Assembly: GCA_042408595.1 (NCBI GenBank)
Contig: JBHOQX010000101.1
Coordinates: forward strand, 1-22,138
Origin: JBHOQX01 sp042408595
GTDB lineage: Bacteria; Chloroflexota; Chloroflexia; Chloroflexales; Roseiflexaceae
Length of the DNA stretch: 22,138 nucleotides
Reading direction: 5' to 3'
The notes under the pieces were generated by a model, which searched no databases, was not told the DNA's origin, and saw nothing but the letters and a program-made list of their open reading frames with translations. Every line of letters begins with the position of its first letter. The stretch's first letter is position 1. Below are positions 1 through 7,470 of the stretch, in pieces. The translations under genes and the position numbers were made by a program.

Positions 1-1
1 G

Positions 2-130
2 TTAAGCACGTGTCGCGCCATTCTGGTGCGCTACGACAAGAAAGCATCGAACTACCTCGGGCTGCTCAAGCTCGCGTGTGGATGGATTTGGTATCGCCGC
101 TCCGTTCGTCTGGCGGCAACAGAGTTTTGA
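2..130 (+). pseudogene. IS5-family transposase, C-terminal end (cut by window edge)
   Basis: An open frame runs from the window edge to a TGA at 128-130 and gives 42 residues. The central part reads VRYDKKASNYLGLLKLAC, which is the typical end of IS5-family DDE transposases (the pattern R-[WY]-[DE]-[KR]-[KR]-A-x-N-[YF]-L-x-[LF]-x-x-LAC). The catalytic DDE residues would lie upstream, outside the window. Whether the element is intact to the left cannot be seen. A candidate terminal inverted repeat follows directly. Family assignment is by recognition of the motif; the subgroup is not certain. Confidence 0.75.
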
Positions 131-142
131 GATAGTTTCTAA
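122..142 (-). repeat. Candidate right terminal inverted repeat of the IS5 element
   Basis: Read on the minus strand the segment begins TTAGAAACTATCTCAAAAC and overlaps the transposase stop codon. IS5-type ends commonly contain CTRTCTCAAAA, and a transposase stop lying within or beside the terminal repeat is usual in this family. The matching left end is outside the window, so the repeat cannot be confirmed. Confidence 0.35.
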
Positions 143-213
143 CCCGTCCACCACCCCGATGAACACACTGTTATTCTCCCCTCCGCGCGGTTTAGTAGCC
201 GTTCATCCCTGTC

Positions 214-222
214 TGATACACT
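214..222 (+). promoter_or_regulatory. Weak extended -10 candidate ahead of the glycan cluster
   Basis: TGA-TACACT matches the extended -10 pattern TGnTAnnnT and lies 43 nt upstream of the first glycosyltransferase start codon. No convincing -35 hexamer is present. The cluster is likely transcribed from this IS-proximal gap because nothing else lies between the IS end and the first gene. Confidence 0.25.
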
Positions 223-264
223 CCATAGCAGGCGAGGAGTCTGCCTGCTGTGTGGAGCTGGAGC

Positions 265-1248
265 ATGAAGCTGGCGATTGTGATCGTCAACTGGAACGGG
301 CGCGATCTGCTGGCGCGCTGCCTGCGCTCGATCGAGGCGACCGCCGGTGACCTGCCACATGCTGTCTGGGTAGTCGACAATGGCTCGACCGACGGCGCGG
401 TGGAGATGGTTGCGCACGATTTTCCCGCGGTTCACCTGATCGCCAGCGAGCGCAACCTCGGCTTCGCCGGCGGGAACAATCTGGCGCTACGTGAAGTTCT
501 GAATTCACAGTTCAGAGGTCAAAATTCGGAGGGGTTCGGAACCTCTGCACTCAGCCCTCTGCAGTCAGCGCTCGATTACGTACTCCTGCTCAACCCGGAC
601 ACGGTGGTACAACCAGGCGCGCTCCAGGCCCTCGTCCGGTTCATGGACGAGCGTCCACATGTCGGTGCGGCCGGCGCGCTGCTGCTGAACGAGGACGGCA
701 GCTTCCAGGCGTCGTACGTACCATTCCCGACTTTGCGGCAGGAATTCCTGATCCTCAGCGGGCTGGGGCGCAAACACCGCGGCCCGGCCTATCCGTCCGC
801 CCCACTCACGGCCAGCCTGCGCTCACGGGACGATGTCGACTATGTGGTTGGGGCGTGCATCATCGCGCGCGCGAGCGCGGTGTGCGAAGTCGGCCTGCTG
901 GATGAAGGCTTCTTTATGTACTCGGAAGAGGTCGACTGGTGCTACCGCTTCCGGGCCGCCGGTTGGGCGGTGGGGTACGTCGCCGAGGCGCGGATCGTCC
1001 ACCTTGGCGGCGGGAGCACGCGGCAGGTGCGGCCGCAGATGCTGGCGGAGCTCTACCGCAGCCGGGTGCGCTTCTTTCGCAAGCACTATGGTCCGCTGGC
1101 GGCGCTCGGGCTGCGCGCCCTGCTGCTCGCGATGAACGGCGCCAAGCTGCTGCGCCGGGCGGTGCATCCCTCGCCGGGCGGCACGCCGCCGCTGCCGTGG
1201 CCGCTGCTGCGGCATGCGATCGGCGCGCCGCATACTGTGAAAAACTAG
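265..1248 (+). CDS. Glycosyltransferase family 2 (rhamnosyltransferase-like)
   Basis: 327 residues. The GT-A fold nucleotide-sugar site is visible: IVIVNWNG at 5-12, VVDNGSTDG at 36-44, ERNLGFAGGNN at 62-72, and the metal/nucleotide-binding LLLNPD at 107-112. The acceptor-side signature FFMYSEEVDWCYR follows later. This layout matches COG1216 enzymes that transfer rhamnose-type sugars to lipid-linked glycans at the cytoplasmic face. ATG 265 is chosen because GGAG lies 7 nt upstream. A segment at about residues 78-101 is foreign to the family: relatives go from NNLAL almost directly to DYVLLLNPD. It is the first gene of a six-gene same-strand cluster. The exact donor and acceptor cannot be read from sequence. 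Confidence 0.88.
   Translation: MKLAIVIVNWNGRDLLARCLRSIEATAGDLPHAVWVVDNGSTDGAVEMVAHDFPAVHLIASERNLGFAGGNNLALREVLNSQFRGQNSEGFGTSALSPLQSALDYVLLLNPDTVVQPGALQALVRFMDERPHVGAAGALLLNEDGSFQASYVPFPTLRQEFLILSGLGRKHRGPAYPSAPLTASLRSRDDVDYVVGACIIARASAVCEVGLLDEGFFMYSEEVDWCYRFRAAGWAVGYVAEARIVHLGGGSTRQVRPQMLAELYRSRVRFFRKHYGPLAALGLRALLLAMNGAKLLRRAVHPSPGGTPPLPWPLLRHAIGAPHTVKN
496..567 (+). repeat. In-frame low-complexity insert in the GT2 gene
   Basis: About 72 nt rich in TTC/CTG/CAG-type words (TTCTGAATTCACAG and CTGCACTCAGCCCTCTGCAG) interrupt the conserved region between the GFAGGNN and NPD motifs. The insert is an exact multiple of three, contains no stop and adds about 24 residues (VLNSQF to SALSPLQS). 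It contains the palindrome GGTTCGGAACC. Its base composition is visibly lower in G+C than the flanking gene. The borders are estimated from motif spacing, not from an alignment. Confidence 0.5.
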
Positions 1249-1252
1249 AGAA

Positions 1253-1314
1253 GCGGGGGAATTGGGAGCCGCAGGCCACCAAAGCAATCCTCCGCCGACC
1301 GCATGGCGCAACAA
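1253..1314 (+). repeat. Diverged, shortened copy of the 9843-9992 repeat element
   Basis: GCGGGGG-nn-TTGGG-n-GCCGC-n-GGCC-n-CC here matches 9864 onward in the same order and spacing. CCGACCGC-n-TGGCG-n-AACAA (1295-1314) matches 9931-9950. The second hairpin of the longer copy is missing. The copy fills the gap between the GT2 gene and the next gene and runs up to the latter's ribosome binding site. Confidence 0.45.
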
Positions 1315-1326
1315 AAAGGAACCCGA

Positions 1327-2868
1327 ATGAGACGCCGCGACGCCATCTTGATCTGCATCATCCTGCTGCTGGCGTACAGCTATGCGCTGCCGCGCTGGGC
1401 AGACTGGAGTCAGAATTCCCGGCTGGACCTGGTGCGCGCGTTGGTCGAGCAGGGCACGACCCGGATCGATGCCTATGTCGCCAACACCGGCGACTACGCC
1501 GAGTACCACGGCCATACCTACACCGATAAGCCGCCGGGGCTCTCGCTGGTCGGTGTGCCGGTCTACGCGGTAGCCTTGCCGCTTATCGACCGACCGGCGG
1601 TGGCGGCGCGGCTGCAGAAGCTGGCCGGCGGCGGGGCGCTGCGCGGTACGCTCAATCCGCAGGGCAGCGGGATCAACCGCGACAAGCTACGCCATTTTGT
1701 CGCGCAGGTGCTGCTGACCGGCGTGACGGTCGCGATCCCGGCGGCGGCGCTCGGCGCGCTCCTGTACCTGACGCTCGGGGTTCTCGGCTTCGGCCGTGGC
1801 CCGAGCCTGCTGGTAACACTGGGCTACGGTCTGGCGACGCCAGCGCTGGCCTACGGCGGAAACTACTACAGCCACCAGTTCGTCGCGGCGCTGCTGTTCG
1901 GGGCGTTCGCGCTGCTGCTGACGGCCGGCCACAAGCCACCGACCACAGGGCGCCATGCATTGCATCCCTTGCCCGCCGTTCACCTTCGTTCGCCCATCGG
2001 CACGGCGCGCGCGCTGCTGCTGGGGCTGCTATGCGGCTTCGCGGTGATCAGCGAGTACCCGGCGGCGCTGATCGTCGCGGCGATCGGGCTGTGGGCGCTC
2101 GCCCGGCTTACCTGGCGCGACCTGGCGATCGCCGCGGCCGGCGGAGCGCTGCCGCTGCTGCTGATGGCGGTGTACGACCTGCAGGCGTTTGGGACGATCT
2201 GGCCGGTCGGGTACGCCCACTCGGCGCTCTGGCAGGGACAGCACCACACCGGCTTCATGAGCATCACCTACCCCCGCGCCGAGGCGCTGTGGGGCCTCTT
2301 GTTCAGCCCGTTCCGCGGGCTATTCGTGCGGGCGCCGTGGCTGCTGCTGGCGGTGCCGGGGTTCGTCCTTTGGTTCCGCTCGGGCGCGCGGCGCGGCGCC
2401 TTTGGGGTCGCATTGGCCGCCGTGGTCGGGCTGACGCTGTTCTACGGCTCGTCGATCATGTGGTGGGGCGGCTTCGGCGTGGGGCCGCGCTACCTGGTGC
2501 CGATGCTCCCCTTCCTGGCGCTGGCCGCGGCGTTCGGCGTGCGGGCGCTGTGGGGCCGCCCGGCCGGCCGCCTGATCGCATGCGGCCTGATGGCTGCGTC
2601 GGGCCTGCTGGTCTGGGCCGAGACGCTGGCAGGGCAGAGCTTTCCGTTCGACACCCTTCACAACCCGTGGCTGGAGTACACGCTGCCGGCCTGGCTGGCG
2701 GGCGATATCGCGCGCAACCTGGGGATGGCGCTGGGGCTGCGCGGCCCGCTGAGCCTGCTGCCGCTGGTCCTCACGCTGGCCGCGCTGATCGCGCTGCTCG
2801 TCTGGCCGCCGCGCGCGCGCCGGGCCGCCGACCGCCGCGCCGCCCGCGCCCATGAAGCGATCGCCTGA
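1327..2868 (+). CDS. Multi-pass membrane glycosyltransferase-like protein (GT-C type)
   Basis: 513 residues with about ten hydrophobic segments. Family marks are the RxDLxRALVEQGT segment near 32-45, D-K-P-P-G-L-S-L at 67-74 (equivalent to DKAPG in relatives), a later FSPFRGLF-xRAPWLL segment, and FGVGPRYLVPMLPFL. These belong to GT-C proteins often annotated as phospholipid-carrier-dependent glycosyltransferases, which act on polyprenyl-phosphate sugars at the outer face of the membrane. ATG 1327 is chosen over ATG 1303 because AAAAAGGA ends 6 nt before it, whereas 1303 has no Shine-Dalgarno and lies inside a repeat. A C-rich stretch (TTGRHALHPLPAVH, about nt 1940-2000) between two membrane segments looks like another neutral insert. 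The substrate is unknown. Confidence 0.75.
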   Translation: MRRRDAILICIILLLAYSYALPRWADWSQNSRLDLVRALVEQGTTRIDAYVANTGDYAEYHGHTYTDKPPGLSLVGVPVYAVALPLIDRPAVAARLQKLAGGGALRGTLNPQGSGINRDKLRHFVAQVLLTGVTVAIPAAALGALLYLTLGVLGFGRGPSLLVTLGYGLATPALAYGGNYYSHQFVAALLFGAFALLLTAGHKPPTTGRHALHPLPAVHLRSPIGTARALLLGLLCGFAVISEYPAALIVAAIGLWALARLTWRDLAIAAAGGALPLLLMAVYDLQAFGTIWPVGYAHSALWQGQHHTGFMSITYPRAEALWGLLFSPFRGLFVRAPWLLLAVPGFVLWFRSGARRGAFGVALAAVVGLTLFYGSSIMWWGGFGVGPRYLVPMLPFLALAAAFGVRALWGRPAGRLIACGLMAASGLLVWAETLAGQSFPFDTLHNPWLEYTLPAWLAGDIARNLGMALGLRGPLSLLPLVLTLAALIALLVWPPRARRAADRRAARAHEAIA

Positions 2869-2875
2869 GGCGCCG

Positions 2876-4603
2876 ATGTCTACGCTCTCGAAGCCAATCA
2901 CACCCGCCGACACGCGCCCCGCCGCGCGGGTGGCGTTCGGCGACCGGCTGCTGCTGGCCGGGGGGGTCGCCGCGCTGCTGCTGATCACCGCCGTGCCGTA
3001 CCTGTACGCCGCATGGAGCGCGCCGCCCGGGCGGGCGTTCCAGGGCATCCTGTTCGATGTGCCGGATGTGGCGCAGTACTGGTCCTGGATGCGCGACCAC
3101 CAGCACAGCCTGCTGGTGCCGAACCGCATGACCGCCGAGCCGAACGAGCCGGCGTTGTTCAACCTGCTGTGGCTGATCCTCGGCCAGATGCAGCGCCTCA
3201 CCGGCTGGAGCGAGGCGGCGATGTACCAGGTGCTGCGGCTGACGGGCGGCGCGGCGTTTCTGGTCGTGCTTTGGTGGTTTCTCGGCCTGGCGGCCGGTGG
3301 GCGCGGTGAGCGCTGGACGGCCTGGCTGATCGCGGCGCTCGGCGGCGGGCTGGGGTGGATCTGGGTGGTCGAAAAGTACGCCCGCGGGTTGAGCGATGTG
3401 CGCTTCCCGCTCGATGTCTATGTCGCCGAGCCGAACGCGTTCTTCTCGCTGCTGGGGCTGCCGCACTTTCTGGCCGCCGCGGCGCTGTTGCTGGGGACGT
3501 TCGGCTGCTTCCTGCAGGCCGAGCGCCACGGCGACGACTGGCGGCGCTACGGGCTGGCGACGCTCTGGGCGCTGCTGCTCGGCCTCTCGCACGCCTACGA
3601 CCTGATCATGGTCTACGCGATCTTGGGGACGTGGGTGCTGGTGCAGTTCGCCGCGGCGCGGCGTATCCTGTGGGGGCGCTTCTGGGGTCTGGCGGCGGTC
3701 GGCCTGATCTCCTTTCCGCCGGCCGGCTATTTCACCTACCTGACGACCCAGAATCCGCTCTGGCGCGAGGTGCTGGCGCAGTTCGACAACGCCGGCGTCT
3801 TCACACCGAACCTGGCGCATATCTGGATCCTGCTCGGCGTGCCGTTCCTGATCACGCTTGGCTACGGAGCGTGGCTGCTGTGGCGGCGGGCGGCGGGGCG
3901 GCAGCGCGGCGGAGCCCCGCGGCGGGGAGCGGGGGAGGTGGGGAGCGGGGGAGACACGATGTTCCATCCTCCATCCTCCGCCCTCCATCCGGAGTCTTTC
4001 GTCTGGGTCTGGGCCGTGGTCGGGTTCGCGCTGCTGTACATCCCAACCGATTTCCAGATCCATATGCTCAACCCGTACCAGGTGCCGCTGGCGCTGCTGA
4101 CGGCGCGGGCAGTCTGGCGGCCGGGCCTGGCGCCCGGCGCGCGCCGCTGGCTGCTGGCGGCGCTGGTCGTCCTGGCGACGCTGCCCACCAACGCCTACCT
4201 GTGGAGCTGGCGGATGCTCGACATGCGTCGCGCCGAGGCGCCGTTCTTCCTGTCGGATGCACAGGTCGCGGCGCTGCGCTGGCTGGACGCGCGCAGCGAG
4301 GAGCGGGCTGTCGTGCTGAGCGGGCTGGAGGTCGGCCAGTACGTGCCGGCGCTGACCGGGCAGCGGGCCCTCCTGGCGCATTGGGCGCAGACGGCGCACT
4401 TCTACGACCGGCGCGACGATGTGGCGCGCTTCTTCGCCGCGGACACGCCGGCGGCGGAGCGGCGGGCGCTGCTGGCGCGCTTCGACGTGCGCTACGTGGT
4501 CCGCGGGCCGGAGGAGCGGGCGCTCGGCGGCTACGACCCGGCGGTGGACGGGCTGCTGCGCCCGGTGTTCAGCCAGGGAGATGTGACCATTTACCAGCGT
4601 TGA
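2876..4603 (+). CDS. Multi-pass membrane protein of the glycan cluster, function unknown
   Basis: 575 residues. An N-terminal anchor sits near residues 22-45, followed by many hydrophobic helices. A soluble C-terminal domain of about 110 residues (from AQVAALRWLDARSEE) contains GQYVPALTGQRALLAHW and ends in DVRYVVRGPEE, then VFSQGDVTIYQR. This C-terminal pattern recurs in large membrane proteins of Chloroflexota glycan loci, but I know no demonstrated activity. ATG 2876 is preferred because the stop of the previous gene overlaps TGAGG 5 nt upstream, which implies translational coupling. ATG 2852 is an alternative and would overlap the preceding gene by 17 nt. Residues 339-375 are an in-frame low-complexity insert. 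It could be a GT-C glycosyltransferase, but no DE/DD catalytic motif stands out. Confidence 0.7.
   Translation: MSTLSKPITPADTRPAARVAFGDRLLLAGGVAALLLITAVPYLYAAWSAPPGRAFQGILFDVPDVAQYWSWMRDHQHSLLVPNRMTAEPNEPALFNLLWLILGQMQRLTGWSEAAMYQVLRLTGGAAFLVVLWWFLGLAAGGRGERWTAWLIAALGGGLGWIWVVEKYARGLSDVRFPLDVYVAEPNAFFSLLGLPHFLAAAALLLGTFGCFLQAERHGDDWRRYGLATLWALLLGLSHAYDLIMVYAILGTWVLVQFAAARRILWGRFWGLAAVGLISFPPAGYFTYLTTQNPLWREVLAQFDNAGVFTPNLAHIWILLGVPFLITLGYGAWLLWRRAAGRQRGGAPRRGAGEVGSGGDTMFHPPSSALHPESFVWVWAVVGFALLYIPTDFQIHMLNPYQVPLALLTARAVWRPGLAPGARRWLLAALVVLATLPTNAYLWSWRMLDMRRAEAPFFLSDAQVAALRWLDARSEERAVVLSGLEVGQYVPALTGQRALLAHWAQTAHFYDRRDDVARFFAADTPAAERRALLARFDVRYVVRGPEERALGGYDPAVDGLLRPVFSQGDVTIYQR
3924..3990 (+). 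repeat. In-frame insert: G-quadruplex-type run plus heptamer repeats
   Basis: Four G-runs (GGGG-AGC-GGGGG-AGGT-GGGG-AGC-GGGGG, 3924-3951) satisfy the usual intramolecular G4 pattern on the coding strand. Twelve bases later come four tandem heptamers, TCCATCC, TCCATCC, TCCGCCC and TCCATCC (3963-3990). The whole stretch (about 3890-3999) lies between two membrane helices of the host gene, keeps the frame, and encodes a Gly/Arg-rich then Pro/His/Ser loop. Both patterns are read directly; a structural or regulatory role is inference. Confidence 0.7.
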
Positions 4604-4627
4604 CTGGAAAGGAGCGCGAGATCGGCC

Positions 4628-6166
4628 GTGTCCGCCACCAACCTGCCTGCATCGCACCCGCGTGGCGCCAACGCCCCGCACTCACGGTCAGCAACGTCTG
4701 GCCGATACCTCAATCGTGCTTTCGTGCTGCTGTTCGCGGTGATCGCCCCGGCGTTGCTGCTGGTCAACCTGACGACCTTCCCGTCGCCGTGGTTCGACGA
4801 GGGGCTGAATCTGAGCACCGCCGCGACTCTGGCGCGCCATAGCGTGTACGCGCTGCCGGACAGCGCCGGGGCGCGCCTGCTCGACCCGGCCATCCAGACC
4901 GGCCCCTTGCTGATCGCCCCGATCGCGCTGATCTACCGTGACCTGGGGGTGAGCCTGGCGGTGGCCCGGGTGGTCGTCGTGGTCTTCGCCTTTGGCACGC
5001 TGGCGGCGTATGTCTTGCTGGCGCGGCGGCTGGCCGGCGGCCCGGCGGGGCTGCTGGCGGCGCTACTGCTGCTGGCCGGCAACAGCGACCCCTTCACCTC
5101 GTTTGTGCCTATGGCGCGCCAGGCGCTCGGCGAGGTGGCGGCGCTCGGGCTTATCCTGTACGGGCTGTGGCTCTGGCTGCGGGCGCTCGGCCGGCCCGGC
5201 CAGCATACCGTCGAGTTGGTCGTGATCGGCGCGGCGTTCGGGCTGGCGATGACGACCAAGTCGCAGGTGCTGGTGGTCTTTCCGGTGGCATGGGGCGCGC
5301 TCTGCCTGGCGGACCGGCTCCATTACCGCCGGGCCGGCTGGCGGGCGTTTCTGATCCCCGGCGCGACGGCGGCCGGCTGCGTGCTCGGGTGGTACGCCGC
5401 GCAGCGGGCGCTGGCCGGGCCGGAGCTCTTCGCCCGCAACGCGGCCATCCTGCGCGAGGGGTTCGGCCTGCATATCGTCGGCTTCGCCCCGCGGCACGTG
5501 CGCAACGCGCTGGGGTCGCTCTGGCGCGCCGGGTTCGTCGTCTGGGGGCTGCCGGGCCTGCTCTACGGGCTGTGGCTGGCGCGCCGACGCAGCGCCGAGG
5601 GGTTCCAGCACGCCAGCCTGCTCTGCTTTGTGGGATGCTGGCTGGCTTGGTTCACCCTCTGCTCGATCGGCTGGTCGCGCTACGCCTTTCTCGGGCTGGC
5701 GCCGCTGCCGATCTGGACCGCCGCGCTGCTGGTGGACGCCGGCGCAGGGCGGCTGGCGCTGGCCGGCGCGCTGGCGCTGGCGCTGCTGGCCGGCAACAGC
5801 CGGCTGACGCTCGGCGGGGTGTTCGGGCCGCAGCAGACCGACTACGCGGCCTTCGCCGACTACCTGCGCGCCGCCGTCCCGCCTGGCGCGGTCGTCGAGA
5901 CCTGGGAGTGGGATCTGGATGTCGCCGCGCCGCTGCGCTTCCACCACCCGCCGACCGAGGTGACCAACGCGGTGACCGAGAAGATGCTCTCGGGCGCGGC
6001 ATGGCCCGTGGCGTACGACCCGCTGGCGGCGAACCCGGCGTACCTGGTCGACGGACCGTTCAGCAACTGGACGGGCATCTACCGCGACGTGATCGCGCGG
6101 CGCTGCGTACCGTTGCGCACCATCGGACGGTATACCTTATATAGGGTCGTGCCTGCGCCGCGCTGA
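4628..6166 (+). CDS. Membrane glycosyltransferase, PMT_2/ArnT-like (GT-C)
   Basis: 512 residues with a soluble Ser/Ala-rich N-terminus, a first membrane helix at about 31-48 and roughly ten more helices. PSPWFDEGLNLS at 53-64 places Asp57-Glu58 just after the first helix, which is the catalytic DE position of the protein mannosyltransferase/ArnT/GT39-GT83 superfamily. These enzymes use polyprenyl-phosphate sugars at the extracytoplasmic face. The start is GTG 4628, preceded by AAAGGAG at 4608-4614. That spacing of 13 nt is long, but there is no better in-frame start before the first helix. It follows the previous gene by 24 nt and precedes the GT4 gene by 19 nt, so it is probably in the same operon. 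The acceptor is unknown. Confidence 0.78.
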   Translation: MSATNLPASHPRGANAPHSRSATSGRYLNRAFVLLFAVIAPALLLVNLTTFPSPWFDEGLNLSTAATLARHSVYALPDSAGARLLDPAIQTGPLLIAPIALIYRDLGVSLAVARVVVVVFAFGTLAAYVLLARRLAGGPAGLLAALLLLAGNSDPFTSFVPMARQALGEVAALGLILYGLWLWLRALGRPGQHTVELVVIGAAFGLAMTTKSQVLVVFPVAWGALCLADRLHYRRAGWRAFLIPGATAAGCVLGWYAAQRALAGPELFARNAAILREGFGLHIVGFAPRHVRNALGSLWRAGFVVWGLPGLLYGLWLARRRSAEGFQHASLLCFVGCWLAWFTLCSIGWSRYAFLGLAPLPIWTAALLVDAGAGRLALAGALALALLAGNSRLTLGGVFGPQQTDYAAFADYLRAAVPPGAVVETWEWDLDVAAPLRFHHPPTEVTNAVTEKMLSGAAWPVAYDPLAANPAYLVDGPFSNWTGIYRDVIARRCVPLRTIGRYTLYRVVPAPR

Positions 6167-6185
6167 CCGGGCGCGAGGAGAGCCG

Positions 6186-7418
6186 ATGAACATCCTGCTG
6201 CTGACCCTGATCGTGCCGAACCCGCCGGATAGCGGGCCGAAGATCAAGACTCATTACCTGCTGCGCTACCTGGCCTCGCGCCATCGCGTTACGCTGGTCT
6301 GCTTCACCCGCAACGCCCGCGAGGAGGCAGACGCGGACGCGCTGCGCGCGATCTGCGCCGAGGTCCATACGGTCCCGATGCGGCGCTCGCGGGTGACGGA
6401 TGTCCTGTCGTTCGGGCGCAGCCTGCTGAGCGGGCAGCCGTGGCTGATCGAGCGCGACGACAGCCGGGCGATGCGGCGCACGCTGGCAGCCCTGGTGCGC
6501 GCCGCCGCCGACGCCGGCCGCCCATTCGACCTGGTGCACGCCGACCAGCTCAACATGGCGCCGTTCGCCGAGAACCTGGGCCTGCCGCGCCTGCTCGACC
6601 AGCACAACGCCGTCTGGACGATCTTCGCCCGGATGGCGCAGAACGAGCGCGGGCCAAAGCGGCTGCTGCTGGAGCGCGAGTGGCGGCGGCTGCGGCGCTA
6701 CGAGGGGCGTGTCTGCCGCGCGTTCGAGGCGGTGACGGTCGTCAGCGAGGAGGACCGGCGGGCGCTGGAGGAGGCCATGGGCGCGCCGCGCGCCATGCCG
6801 GTGATCCCGATCGCGATCGACGCCGTGGCGCAGGCCCCGGTGCCGCGCGAGCCGGGGGCGCGCGGCGTGCTGAGCATGGCGACGATGATGTGGCCGCCGA
6901 ATGTCGATGGCGTGCTCTGGTTCGCCGACGCGATCTGGCCGCGTATCCGCCAGGAGGTCGCCGACGCGCGATTCTATGTGGTCGGGCAGCGCCCGGTGGC
7001 GGCGGTGCGCGCCCTCCCGGAACGCGACTCGTCGATCGAGGTCACCGGCTATGTGCCGGACACCGCGCCCTATATCGCCCGCTCGGCTTGTCTGATCGTG
7101 CCCCTGCGCAGCGGTGGTGGGATGCGGGTGAAGATCCTTGAGGCGCTGGCCCGCGGCATCCCGATCGTCTCGACGACGATCGGCTACGAAGGGATCGAGC
7201 TGACACCAGGGGAGCACCTGCTGGTGGCCGACACGCCGGCCGAGTTCGCCGCCGCGGTGGCGCGGCTGCTGCGCGACCCGGCGCTCGGCGCGCGGATCGC
7301 CGCTGCGGGGCGGCAACGGCTGACCGAGCGCTACGACTGGCGGGCGGTCTGCCCGGCGATGGACGCAGCGTACGAGCAGGCGCTGGCGCGTCCGTCATGC
7401 GCCGTGCCTGGTACATAG
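6186..7418 (+). CDS. Glycosyltransferase family 4 (first of a tandem pair)
   Basis: 410 residues with the two Rossmann lobes of a GT-B enzyme. The N-lobe starts MNILLLTLIVPNPPDSGPKIK, with the acceptor loop carrying Ser16-Gly17, and continues to FDLVHADQ at 114-121. The C-lobe has VTGYVPD at 286-292 and the donor-binding segment RVKILEALARGIPIVSTTIGYEGI at 314-337, in which Glu319 is the usual GT4 sugar/nucleotide contact. These cytoplasmic enzymes use nucleotide-sugar donors on lipid-linked acceptors. The start ATG is preceded by GAGGAG. The overall layout resembles sugar transferases of exopolysaccharide/exosortase systems, but no exosortase is present here. The next gene is a diverged relative. 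Confidence 0.88.
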   Translation: MNILLLTLIVPNPPDSGPKIKTHYLLRYLASRHRVTLVCFTRNAREEADADALRAICAEVHTVPMRRSRVTDVLSFGRSLLSGQPWLIERDDSRAMRRTLAALVRAAADAGRPFDLVHADQLNMAPFAENLGLPRLLDQHNAVWTIFARMAQNERGPKRLLLEREWRRLRRYEGRVCRAFEAVTVVSEEDRRALEEAMGAPRAMPVIPIAIDAVAQAPVPREPGARGVLSMATMMWPPNVDGVLWFADAIWPRIRQEVADARFYVVGQRPVAAVRALPERDSSIEVTGYVPDTAPYIARSACLIVPLRSGGGMRVKILEALARGIPIVSTTIGYEGIELTPGEHLLVADTPAEFAAAVARLLRDPALGARIAAAGRQRLTERYDWRAVCPAMDAAYEQALARPSCAVPGT

Positions 7419-7470
7419 CGGAATCGACCGTCGGCGCTCGACCCGAGCGGTCATCAGAGGCGGCATCGCC

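Noticed and set aside
2771..4681. Long minus-strand open frame opposite the second and third membrane-protein genes
   Set aside because: It is an effect of high G+C codon structure: the translation is Arg/Gln/Pro/Ala-rich low-complexity without any family motif, while the plus strand encodes clear membrane helices and ribosome sites.
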